Assembly: GCA_030248065.1 (NCBI GenBank)
Contig: JASAMV010000271.1
Location: 1-16,879, forward strand
Source of the DNA: Rhynchonema sp. JSB1_4
Lineage: Eukaryota; Nematoda; Chromadorea; Monhysterida; Xyalidae
Direction of reading: 5' to 3'
DNA length: 16,879 nt
In this document: one piece after another, positions 8,499-16,879 of the stretch
Numbering within the stretch: position 1 is the first letter of the stretch
How the letters are laid out: each line of letters begins with the position of its first letter
The notes under the pieces: model-generated
The model's database searches: none
Seen by the model: only the letters and a program-made list of their open reading frames with translations
What the model was told of the DNA's origin: nothing
Position numbers and translations under genes: made by a program

Positions 8499-9208
8499 TT
8501 TATTTGTCCAGGGGTAAGCACTTCAAGTCTGGCCCGATCGCTTCAATTTATTTTGGCAATTTTCCTGATTTTATTTTGCACAGGCTTGTTCTCATTCGAT
8601 CTCAGAATCCTATTTTCTCAAGTTCAGCTGTCTTTTTTGACAAACGTTAAGGCTTATATTCATGTAGTCAACGCACCTAGTCAACTCAGCCCCAATGCCA
8701 TGTACAACACCTGTATTTCTCGCGCACAAAATTACAAAGTGCTTTGTAACGCAGGGCGGGAAGCACAACTCGGAAACAATTCGTTTCTGGCTGAAACGCA
8801 CGACAAATGCCACAAACACGCACATTGTTCCGAAAAATGTAAAGCGTGCGTTTTCGGTGAAAACGCTAAAGAAATCGGCAGCGTTTCGTTTACAAAGTCG
8901 TGGCAGGAAGCCTAAACCGTTTCTGGTCTGTTTGTGCTCTGATTTGAATGAAACAATTTTTTCAGTGGAAAGTGCTTTTTGCAACGCAAGACGGCGCAGT
9001 CCTATGCGTGTGTGTGTATCTGTGTGCGTGTGCTGATCTTGAACATAATGGCCAAAGAAGGCGCTGGAATACAAACACACATGCACAATCGTTCCGCTGG
9101 GTTTACGAAGTCGTTTGCGCTGTTGACTCACATCTGCGCTTGTGGTCCAGGGGTAAGCACTTCAGAGCCTGGCCCGATCGCTTCAAGTTCAATCCCGCAG
9201 CGAGTACG
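8499..9208 (+). repeat. Unit P6, about 710 bp
   Basis: It begins with a second partial head (8505-8546: TGTCCAGGGGTAAGCACTTC, then CTGGCCCGATCGCTTCAA) and a small duplication (TTTTATTTTGCACAGG), which account for the 723-bp local spacing. The head at 9136-9208 is the divergent subtype shared with P2 (GCCTGGCCC, ATCCCGCAG, AGTACG), followed by T8. Confidence 0.82.
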
Positions 9209-9872
9209 TTTTTTTTATTTTGGCAATTTTCCTGATTTTGCACAGGCTTGTTCTCATTCGATCTCAGAATCCCATATTTTCTCAAGTTCAGCTGTCTTTT
9301 TTGACAAACGTTAAGGCTTATATTCATGTAGTCAACGCACCTAGTCAACTCAGCCCCAATGCCATGTACAACACCTGTATTTCTCGCGCACAAAATTACA
9401 AAGTGCTTTGTAACGCAGGGCGGGAAGCACAACTCGGAAACAATTCGTTTCTGGCTGGAACGCACGACAAATACCACAAACACGCACATTGTTCTGAAAA
9501 ATGTAAAGCGTGCGTTTTCGGTGAAAACGCTAAAGAAATCGGCAGCGTTTCGTTTGCAAAGTCGTGGCAGGAAGCCTAAACCGTTTCTGGTCTGTTTGTG
9601 CTCTGATTTGAATGAAACAATTTTTTCAGTGGAAAGTGCTTTTTGCAACGCAAGACGGCGCAGTCCTATGCGTGTGTGTGTATCTGTGTGCGTGTGCTGA
9701 TCTTGAACATAATGGCCAAAGAAGGCGCTGGAATACAAACACACATGCACAATCGTTCCGCTGGGTTTACGAAGTCGTTTGCGCTGTTGACTTACATCTG
9801 CGCTTGTGGTCCAGGGGTAAGCACTTCAGAGTCTGGCCCGATCGCTTCAAGTTCAATTCCCCAGCGAGTGCG
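9209..9872 (+). repeat. Unit P7, 664 bp
   Basis: Private or local variants are CCCATATTTTCTC (2-bp insertion), CTGGAACGCACGACAAATAC, TTGTTCTGAAAA and TTTGCAAAGTCG. The second and third are shared with P8. The sequence before the head (GCGCTGTTGACTTACATC) matches the minus unit at 4558-4580. The head is at 9800-9872, followed by T7. Confidence 0.85.
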
Positions 9873-10533
9873 TTTTTTTATTTTGGCAATTTTCCTGATT
9901 TTGCACAGGCTTGTTCTCATTCGATCTCAGAATCCTATTTTCTCAAGTTCAGCTGTCTTTTTTGACAAACGTTGAGACTTATGTTCATGTAGTCAACGCA
10001 CCTAGTCAACTCAGCCCCAATGCCATGTACAACACCTGTATTTCTCGCGCACAAAATTACAAAGTGCTTTGTAACGCAGGGCGGGAAGCACAACTCGGAA
10101 ACAATTCGTTTCTGGCTGGAACGCACGACAAATACCACAAACACGCACATTGTTCTGAAAAATGTAAAGCGTGCGTTTTCGGTGAAAACGCTAAAGAAAT
10201 CGGCAGCGTTTCGTTTACAAAGTCGTGGCAGGAAGCCTAAACCGTTTCTGGTCTGTTTGTGCTCTGATTTGAATGAAACAATTTTTTCAGTGGAAAGTGC
10301 TTTTTGCAACGCAAGACGGCGCAGTCCTATGCGTGTGTGTGTATCTGTGTGCGTGTGCTGATCTTGAACATAATGGCCAAAGAAGGCGCTGGAATACAAA
10401 CACACATGCACAATCGTTCCGCTGGGTTTACGAAGTCGTTTGTGCTGTTGACTCACGTGTGCGCTTGTGGTCCAGGGGTAAGCACTTCAGAGTCTGGCCC
10501 GATCGCTTCAAGTTCAATTCCCCAGCGAGTGCG
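9873..10533 (+). repeat. Unit P8, 661 bp
   Basis: It shares CTGGAACGCACGACAAATAC with P7 and introduces GTTGAGACTTATGTTCATG at its start, which continues through P12. The head at 10461-10533 is preceded by CTCACGTGTGCGC, the pre-head allele also used by P9-P11. Confidence 0.85.
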
Positions 10534-11197
10534 TTTTTTTTATTTTGGCAATTTTCCTGATTTTGCACAGGCTTGTTCTCATTCGATCTCAGAATCCTAT
10601 TTTCTCAAGTTCAGCTGTCTTTTTTGACAAACGTTGAGACTTATGTTCATGTAGTCAACGCACCTAGTCAACTCAGCCCCAATGCCATGTACAACACCTA
10701 TGTATTTCTCGCGCACAAAATTGCAAAGTGCTTTGTAAACGCAGGGCGGGAAGCACAACTCGGAAACAATTCGTTTCTGGCTGAAACGCACGACAAATGC
10801 CACAAACACGCACATTGTTCTGAAAAATGTAAAGCGTGCGTTTTCGGTGAAAACGCTAAGGAATCGGCAGCGTTTCGTTTACAAAGTCGTGGCAGGAAGC
10901 CTAAACCGTTTATGGTCTGTTTGTGCTCTGTTTTGAATGAAACAATTTTTTCAGTGGAAAGTGCTTTTTGCAACGCAAGACGGCGCAGTCCTATGCGTGT
11001 GTGTGTATCTGTGTGCGTGTGCTGATCTTGAACATAATGGCCAAAGAAGGCGCTGGAATACAAACACACATGCACAATCGTTCCGCTGGGTTTACGAAGT
11101 CGTTTGTGCTGTTGACTCACGTGTGCGCTTGTGGTCCAGGGGTAAGCACTTCAGAGTCTGGCCCGATCGCTTCAAGTTCAATTCCCCAGCGAGTGCG
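10534..11197 (+). repeat. Unit P9, 664 bp
   Basis: First unit with CACCTATGTATTTCTC, the GCTAAGGAATCGG allele (one base shorter than GCTAAAGAAATCGG, breaking any reading frame), TTTATGGTCTG and CTCTGTTTTGAATG. The last three recur in P10 and P11, and the TTTATGGTCTG and CTCTGTTTTG alleles also recur in minus unit M2. The head is at 11125-11197, followed by T7. Confidence 0.85.
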
Positions 11198-11864
11198 TTT
11201 TTTTATTTTGGCAATTTTCCTGATTTTGCACAGGCTTGTTCTCATTCGATCTCAGAATCCTATTTTCTCAAGTTCAGCTGTCTTTTTTGACAAACGTTGA
11301 GACTTATGTTCATGTAGTCAACGCACCTAGTCAACTCAGCCCCAATGCCATGTACAACACCTATGTATTTCTCGCGCACAAAATTACAAAGGGCTTTGCA
11401 AACGCAGGGCGGGAAGCACAACTCGGAAACAATTCGTTTCTGGCTGAAACGCACGACAAACGCCACAAACACGTACGCACATTGTTCTGAAAAATGTAAA
11501 GCGTGCGTTTTCGGTGAAAACGCTAAGGAATCGGCAGCGTTTCGTTTACAAAGTCGTGGCAGGAAGCCTAAACCGTTTATGGTCTGTTTGTGCTCTGTTT
11601 TGAATGAAACAATTTTTTCAGTGGAAAGTGCTTTTTGCAACGCAAGACGGCGCAGTCCTATGCGTGTGTGTGTATCTGTGTGCGTGTGCTGATCTTGAAC
11701 ATAATGGCCAAAGAAGGCGCTGGAATACAAACACACATGCACAATCGTTCCGCTGGGTTTACGAAGTCGTTTGTGCTGTTGACTCACGTGTGCGCTTGTG
11801 GTCCAGGGGTAAGCACTTCAGAGTCTGGCCCGATCGCTTCAAGTTCAATTCCCCAGCGAGTGCG
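11198..11864 (+). repeat. Unit P10, 667 bp
   Basis: It has GGGCTTTGCAAACG in the palindrome region and a 4-bp insertion in AACACGTACGCACATTG. Otherwise it carries the P9 alleles. The head is at 11792-11864, followed by T7. Confidence 0.85.
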
Positions 11865-12507
11865 TTTTTTTATTTTGGCAATTTTCCTGATTTTGCACAG
11901 GCTTGTTCTCATTCGATCTCAGAATCCTATTTTCTCAAGTTCAGCTGTCTTTTTTGACAAACGTTGAGACTTATGTTCATGTAGTCAACGCACCTAGTCA
12001 ACTCAGCCCCAATGCCATGTACAACACCTATGTATTTCTCGCGCACACAATTACAAAGGGCTTTGTAAACGCAGGGCGGGAAGCACAACTTTGAAACGCA
12101 CGACAAACGCCACAAACACGCACATTGTTCTGAAAAATGTAAAGCGTGCGTTTTCGGTGAAAACGCTAAGGAATCGGCAGCGTTTCGTTTACAAAGTCGT
12201 GGCAGGAAGCCTAAACCGTTTATGGTCTGTTTGTGCTCTGTTTTGAATGAAACAATTTTTTCAGTGGAAAGTGCTTTTTGCAACGCAAGACGGCGCAGTC
12301 CTATGCGTGTGTGTGTATCTGTGTGCGTGTGCTGATCTTGAACATAATGGCCAAAGAAGGCGCTGGAATACAAACACACATGCACAATCGTTCCGCTGGG
12401 TTTACGAAGTCGTTTGTGCTGTTGACTCACGTGTGCGCTTGTGGTCCAGGGGTAAGCACTTCAGAGTCTGGCCCGATCGCTTCAAGTTCAATTCCCCAGC
12501 GAGTGCG
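11865..12507 (+). repeat. Unit P11, 643 bp (internal deletion)
   Basis: About 20 bp are missing at 12089-12092: other units read CAACTCGGAAACAATTCG and continue to GGCTGAAACG, while this one reads CAACTTTGAAACG. The repeated GAAAC at both ends suggests slippage or recombination across a short direct repeat. The head is at 12435-12507, followed by T8. Confidence 0.85.
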
Positions 12508-13125
12508 TTTTTTTTATTTTGGCAATTTTCCTGATTTTGCACAGGCTTGTTCTCATTCGATCTCAGAATCCTATTTTCTCAAGTTCAGCTGTCTTTTTTG
12601 ACAAACGTTGAGACTTATGTTCATGTAGTCAACGCACCTAGTCAACTCAGCCCCAATGCCATGTACAACACCTATGTATTTCTCGCGCACAAAATTACAA
12701 AGTGCTTTGTAACGCAGGGCGGGAAGCACAACTCGGAAACAATTCGTTTCTGGCTGAAACGCACGACAAATGCCACAAACACGCACATTGTTCCGAAAAA
12801 TGTAAAGCGTGCGTTTTCGGTGAAAACGCTAAAGAAATCGGCAGCGTTTCGTTTACAAAGTCGTGGCAGGAAGCCTAAACCGTTTCTGGTCTGTTTGTGC
12901 TCTGATTTGAATGAAACAATTTTTTCAGTGGAAAGTGCTTTTTGCAACGCAAGACGGCGCAGTCCTATGCGTGTGTGTGTATCTGTGTGCGTGTGCTGAT
13001 CTTGAACATAATGGCCAAAGAAGGCGCTGGAATACAAACACACATGCACAATCGTTCCGCTGGGTTTACGAAGTCGTTTGTGCTGTTGACTGACATCTGC
13101 GCTTGTGGTCCAGGGGTAAGCACTT
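12508..13125 (+). repeat. Unit P12 (3'-truncated in its head)
   Basis: The body returns to the P2-P6 alleles (AAAGAAATCGG, TTTCTGGTCTG, CTCTGATTTG) although its start keeps the P8-P11 allele. The head begins at 13099 and stops after GGGGTAAGCACTT (13125), where the array flips to minus orientation. Confidence 0.85.
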
Positions 13126-14380
13126 TCCACTGAAAAAATTGTTTCATTCAAATCAGAGCACAAACAGACCAGAAACGGTTTAGGCTTCCTGCCACGACTT
13201 TGTAAACGAAACGCTGCCGATTCCTTTAGCGTTTTCACCGAAAACGCACGCTTTACATTTTTCAGAACAATGTGCGTGTTTGTGGCGTTTGTCGTGCGTT
13301 TCAGCCAGAAACGAATTGTTTCCGAGTTGTGCTTCCCGCCCTGCGTTTACAAAGCACTTTGTAATTTTGTGCGCGAGAAATACATAGGTGTTGTACATGG
13401 CATTGGGGCTGAGTTGACTAGGTGCGTTGACTATATGAATATAAGCCTTAACGTTTGTCAAAAAAGACAGCTGAACTTGAGAAAATAGGATTCTGAGATC
13501 GAATGAGAACAAGCCTGTGCAAAATCAGGAAAATTGCCAAAATAAAAGAAACGCACTCGCTGGGGAATTGAACTTGAAGCGATCGGGCCCGACTCTGAAG
13601 TGCTTACCGCTGGACCACAAGCGCACACGTGAGTCAGCAGCGCAAACGACTACGTAAACACAGCGGAAGGATTGTGCATGTGTGTTTGTATTCCAGCGCC
13701 TTCTTTGGCCATTATGTTCAAGATCAGCACACGCACACAGATACACACACACGCATAGGACTGCGCCGTCTTGCGTTGCAAAAAGCACTTTCCACTGAAA
13801 AAATTGTTTCATTCAAAACAGAGCACAAACAGACCATAAACGGTTTAGGCTTCCTGCCACGACTTTGTAAACGAAACGCTGCCGATTCCTTTAGCGTTTT
13901 CACCGAAAACGCACGCTTTACATTTTTCAGAACAATGTGCGTGTTTGTGGCGTTTGTCGTGCGTTTCAGCCAGAAACGAATTGTTTCCGAGTTGTGCTTC
14001 CCGCCCTGCGTTACAAAGCACTTTGTAATTTTGTGCGCGAGAAATACATAGGTGTTGTACATGGCATTGGGGCTGAGTTGACTAGGTGCGTTGACTACAT
14101 GAATATAAGCCTTAACGTTTGTCAAAAAAGACAGCTGAACTTGAGAAAATGGGATTCTGAGATCGAATGAGAACAAGCCTGTGCAAAATCAGGAAAATTG
14201 CCAAAATAAAAAAACGCACTCGCTGGGGAATTGAACTTGAAGCGATCGGGCCAGACTCTGAAGTGCTTACCCCTGGACCACAAGCGCACACGTGAGTCAG
14301 CAGCGCAAACGACTACGTAAACCCAGCGGAAGGATTGTGCACGTGTGTTTGTATTCCAGCGCTTTCTTTGGCCATTATGT
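13118..14380 (-). repeat. Array block 3, minus orientation (about two units)
   Basis: This contains M1 (13118-13551, partial, lacking the part between the landmark and the head), M2 (13552-14214, 663 bp) and M3 (14215-14380, partial). The M2 head (13552-13624) has box A TGGTCCAGCGG and GTCGGGCCC like the rightmost plus units, but CTTCAGAG and AGTGCG like block 2, so it is intermediate. The M3 head (14215-14287) is the common block-2 type with a T7 run. M3 breaks off after GGCCATTATGT. Confidence 0.9.
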
Positions 14381-14518
14381 GTTTTCCAATTTTTTCAAGC
14401 GCACCTTCCACTATATTCTTACAACCACATAGCAACCAGCCCCATCCAACACACCTATCACGTTCTGGGCTACATCCTCCTCCCACCACACACCCAATTA
14501 TCCCACCTACACAAGGCC
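14381..14518. other. Non-unit insert inside the array
   Basis: 138 bp with no resemblance to the unit, rich in C and A on the plus strand (CCTCCTCCCACCACACACCC). It separates minus block 3 from a decayed plus unit. I see no terminal repeats or target duplication, so its origin is unknown. Confidence 0.6.
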
Positions 14519-14932
14519 GCTTTTAGAACGCACGGCGGGAAGCACTCCAACTTTGAAACGCACGACAAACGCCACAAACACGTACCACATTTTCTAAAAG
14601 CGTCCGTTTTCGGTTAAGGAATCGCCAGCGTTTCTGTTTCAAACACCACCCCCCACCCCCATTACCTTTTATTTTTTCTTTTGTAAACAATTTTTTGCAA
14701 GAAAGTGCCTTTTTGCAACGCAAGACTGCGCAGTCCTATGCGTGTGTGTGTATCTGTGTGCACGCACACATATGGCCAAAGAAGGCGCTGGAATACAAAC
14801 ACACATGCACAATCCTTCCGCTGGGTTTACGTAGTCGTTTGCGCTGCTGACTCACGTGTGCGCTTGTGGTCCAGCGGTAAGCACTTGAGAGTCGGGCCCG
14901 ATCGCTTCAAGTTCAATCCCGCAGCGAGATCG
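14519..14932 (+). repeat. Unit P13 (decayed, 5'-truncated)
   Basis: It has recognisable unit landmarks with many changes: GAACGCACGGCGGGAAGCAC, GAAACGCACGACAAACGCC, a C-rich replacement (CACCCCCCACCCCC) and a shortened GT stretch (GTGTGCACGCACACATATGG). The head at 14860-14932 is a third subtype (box A TGGTCCAGCGG, CTTGAGAGTCGGGCCC, ending GAGATCG), with a weaker acceptor-like stem. Confidence 0.8.
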
Positions 14933-15602
14933 TTTTTTTATTTTTGCAATTTTACTGATTTTTCACAGGCTTTCTCTCTTCTCAGACCCATTTTTTCAAG
15001 TTCAGCTGTCTTTTTTGACAAACGTTAAGGCTTATATTCATGTAGTCAACGCACATAGTCAACTCAGCCCCAATGCCATGTGCAACACCTACAGTATGTA
15101 TTTCTCGCGCACAAAATTGCAAAGTGCTTTGTAAACGCAGGGCGGGAAGCACAACTCGGAAACAATTCGTTTCTGGCTGAAACGCACGACAAACGCCACA
15201 AACACGCACATTGTTCTGAAAAATGTAAAGCGTGCGTTTTCGGTGAAAAGGCTAAAGGAATCGACAGCGTTTCGTTTACAAAGTCGTGGCAGGAAGCCAA
15301 AACCGTTTATGGTCTGTTTGTGCTCTGTTTTGAATGAAACAATTTTTCCGTGGAAAGTGCTTTTGCAACGCAAGACGGCGCAGTCCTATGCGTGTGTGTG
15401 TATCTGTGTGCGTGTGCTGATCTTGCGAATAACGCACACATATGGCCAAAGAAGGCGCTGGAATACAAACACACGTGCACAATCCTTCCGCTGGGTTTAC
15501 GTAGTCGTTTGCGCTGCTGACTCACGTGTGCGCTTGTGGTCCAGCGGTAAGCACTTGAGAGTCGGGCCCGATCGCTTCAAGTTCAATCCCGCAGCGAGAT
15601 CG
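14933..15602 (+). repeat. Unit P14, 670 bp
   Basis: It begins with a decayed tail (TTTACTGATTTTTCACAGGC) and has CACCTACAGTATGTATTTC, the intact form of the site used by the transposon in the next unit. It carries the long GCGAATAACGCACACATATG allele also seen in P2. The head at 15530-15602 is the third subtype, nearly identical to P13, followed by T8. Confidence 0.85.
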
Positions 15603-15773
15603 TTTTTTTTATTTTGGCAATTTTCCTGATTTTGCACAGGCTTGTTCTCATTCTATCTCAGAATCCCATTTTCTCAAGTTCAGCTGTCTTTTTTGACAAA
15701 CGTTAAGGCTTATATTCATGTAGTCAACGCACATAGTCAACTCAGCCCCAATGCCATGTGCAACACCTACAGT
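15603..15773 (+). repeat. Unit P15 (interrupted by the transposon)
   Basis: It has a normal unit start through GCAACACCTACAGT, where the hAT-like element is inserted. The remainder of this unit should lie to the right of the window. Confidence 0.85.
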
Positions 15774-16033
15774 CAGGGTTGTTTGAAAAAAAGTGGTTAA
15801 TTAAAAACTTTTAAAAAAAAAAATTTTTTTTTTGAAACTCAGATTTTGCTTTTTTTTAATAAAAAAAAGTTGCCCAAAATGGGCTGAAATGTCCAAAAGT
15901 GGCCTTTTTCGAGGCAAAAAATTGGCACTTTTTTTCTGTGGACGGGACAATTTTTCCAAAATCGCGCCTGCGGCGCCCTGTATTGTCCCCAAATCCGTAC
16001 AGGGATGCGCGCGGATGGTGTTTTATAGTGATG

Positions 16034-16153
16034 TTGTAAAGAACAAGACTGGGTTCTCGTACATTGATTTACAGTAGTAATCTAAGACTGACCTATCCTA
16101 TCATACCGCTACACTAGGAGAACCCATAAAGAACCCAGTCTTGTTCTTTACAA
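16034..16153. repeat. Perfect 24-bp inverted repeat inside the transposon
   Basis: TTGTAAAGAACAAGACTGGG plus TTCT at 16034-16057 is exactly complementary to 16130-16153. A further GAGAACCCA at 16119-16127 echoes the inner end of the stem. The loop is about 72 bp. It may be a small nested palindromic element; no clear target duplication is seen. Confidence 0.75.
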
Positions 16154-16182
16154 TGTGGCACCGATAATGTACCACTGCGTGC

Positions 16183-16455
16183 TATAGTAAGTTTCTAATT
16201 TCGTTGCCTCATGCATTTTTACACACGCAGGAAAACTCCCGTTCGAAGTCGAAGCAGGCAACAAGCTCAACGCACAGTTAACAAGCCACGCAGCTGGCTC
16301 GTGTGTGTTTTGAATGTTTCAGTCACACAAGCTGTATGTGTCAGTTACGTGGCTTGCTGACTGTGTGTTGAGCTTGTTGCCTGCTTCGACTTCGAACGGG
16401 AGTTTCCCTGTGTCTGTAAAAATGCATGAGGCAACGAAATTAGAAATTTACTATA
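16183..16455. mobile_element. Nested foldback element with arms of about 108 bp
   Basis: The left arm 16183-16290 and right arm 16348-16455 are near-perfect inverted copies: TTGCCTCATGCATTTTTACA on the left against TGTAAAAATGCATGAGGCAA on the right, and GCAGGCAACAAGCTCAACGC against its complement. The loop is 57 bp. The outermost bases read TATAGTAA and TTACTATA, so it could be an element flanked by TA, as with Tc1/mariner-type insertions, but the symmetric ends make that ambiguous. It has no coding capacity. Confidence 0.7.
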
Positions 16456-16879
16456 CTACATATGTATATACATAGGTCTGGTGCAAAACCGGGCGCGCAA
16501 AGTCGATCTGACACGCAAGATTTGGGCTGTAATCGATATTTTGATGGTCGTATATCGGAATTGACGGCATTAGATGCATAAAAATACGTTGTACGGCATG
16601 CTACAATACATTAGAGTAACATCGTTAGTCAACATACAACCTCAGACTGGTAGGATTCCATAGAATCCGCACAATGCTACCGGGTGTCACCACACAAGTT
16701 GGGTCTCAGGCGGAAAATTTTTCAATTTTTGAAAAATATGTTGTATCGATTTCATTTATCCTGAAACGTCGTTTGCAACACTTTTTCTAATAAAAAAATT
16801 TTCGTCAAAAAAAATCAAAAAAAAATTTTTTTAAAAAAAAGGCTCGTTAATAAAAAATTTTTTTTTTTCAACCCTGCCT

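Larger units (their letters stand above)
5331..13125 (+). repeat. Array block 2, plus orientation (ten full units plus partial ends)
   Basis: Direct tandem repeats of a roughly 660-bp unit. Using the landmark ATGAAACAATTTTTTC, copies start at 5570, 6232, 6903, 7565, 8225, 8948, 9612, 10273, 10937, 11604, 12247 and 12911, giving spacings of 662, 671, 662, 660, 723, 664, 661, 664, 667, 643 and 664 bp. Unit order is: stem region TTGACAAACGTTAAGGC, a body with a palindromic TACAAAGTGCTTTGTA and a short hairpin, a GT-rich stretch, then the 73-nt tRNA-like head and T-run. Adjacent units are nearly identical, with variants shared by neighbours. Open frames occur on both strands but contain frame-breaking indels between units, so this is treated as non-coding. 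Confidence 0.95.
15774..16876. mobile_element. Non-autonomous hAT-like DNA transposon, 1,103 bp
   Basis: The left end CAGGGTTG at 15774 is mirrored by CAACCCTG ending at 16876, and both are followed inward by long A/T runs. The left flank is CCTACAGT (15766-15773). The right flank in the window is CCT (16877-16879), the first three bases of the same 8-mer, consistent with an 8-bp target duplication, typical of hAT elements along with CAGGG termini. The preceding unit shows the empty site (CCTACAGT at 15088-15095 running on into ATGTATTTC). There is no transposase frame; the longest open frames are about 80 codons. Nested inverted repeats occupy the middle. Confidence 0.8.

Noticed and set aside
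4607..13812. Repeated open frames of about 110-215 codons on both strands, with near-identical peptides
   Set aside because: They arise from repetition of one DNA unit. The same DNA is open in several frames on both strands, units differ by frame-breaking indels (GCTAAAGAAATCGG against GCTAAGGAATCGG), and the peptides are low-complexity (HTHTDTHT, CVCVYLCAC) with no domain.
14648..14665. G-quadruplex on the minus strand
   Set aside because: Only two long G-runs (from CACCCCCCACCCCC) are present; four runs are needed for a confident call.
5758..15602. Array of functional tRNA genes
   Set aside because: Length, boxes A and B and the acceptor-like stem fit, but the T stem and anticodon stem do not pair and no clear anticodon loop can be placed, so tRNA-derived is the most that can be claimed.
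4201..15773. CRISPR array or rRNA/5S tandem cluster
   Set aside because: The period is about 660 bp with no short repeat-spacer pattern, and no rRNA or 5S motif is recognised; the genome is eukaryotic by its intron structure.
4201..15773. Hammerhead ribozyme within the repeat unit, as in some flatworm satellites and retrozymes
   Set aside because: I looked for the CTGANGA core with a downstream GAAA on both strands and found no matching pair in the unit. CTGAAGA on the minus strand near 1110 lacks the second core.

Overview
The window looks like animal (metazoan) genomic DNA. It has intron-split minus-strand exons encoding an Ig domain, an FN3 domain and a coiled coil, short introns (about 190-360 bp), inverted-repeat DNA transposons and a large tandem repeat with a tRNA-derived head. 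A flatworm or another small invertebrate would fit, but the species cannot be read from the sequence. Nothing prokaryotic is present.

Layout. (1) 1-1883, minus strand: the internal part of a multi-exon gene. Read 5' to 3' on the minus strand there is a tentative transmembrane exon (1883-1749), an Ig I-set-like exon (1501-1175), an FN3 exon (815-424) and two coiled-coil exons (233-138 and 63 to beyond the left edge). Splice phases match at every junction, and the coiled-coil heptads continue in register across the last intron. (2) 1922-2150: a 229-bp foldback MITE with a TAA target duplication. (3) 2154-4200: about 2 kb with no recognisable gene. (4) 4201-15773: an 11.5-kb array of a roughly 660-bp unit in alternating orientation: minus (4308-5071), plus (5331-13125), minus (13118-14380), plus (14519-15773). 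Each unit carries a 73-nt tRNA-like segment with pol III box A and box B, followed at once by a T-run. (5) 15774-16876: a 1.1-kb non-autonomous hAT-like transposon inserted in the last unit, with nested palindromes inside it. The array should resume beyond the right edge.

The many overlapping open frames across the array are by-products of repetition and low stop density. They occur on both strands, and units differ by frame-breaking indels, so I call no protein there. The most noteworthy system is the array itself: a SINE-like or pol III-like unit turned into a satellite, with inverted blocks, mosaic alleles between units, and a head whose sequence also carries near-ideal splice signals.
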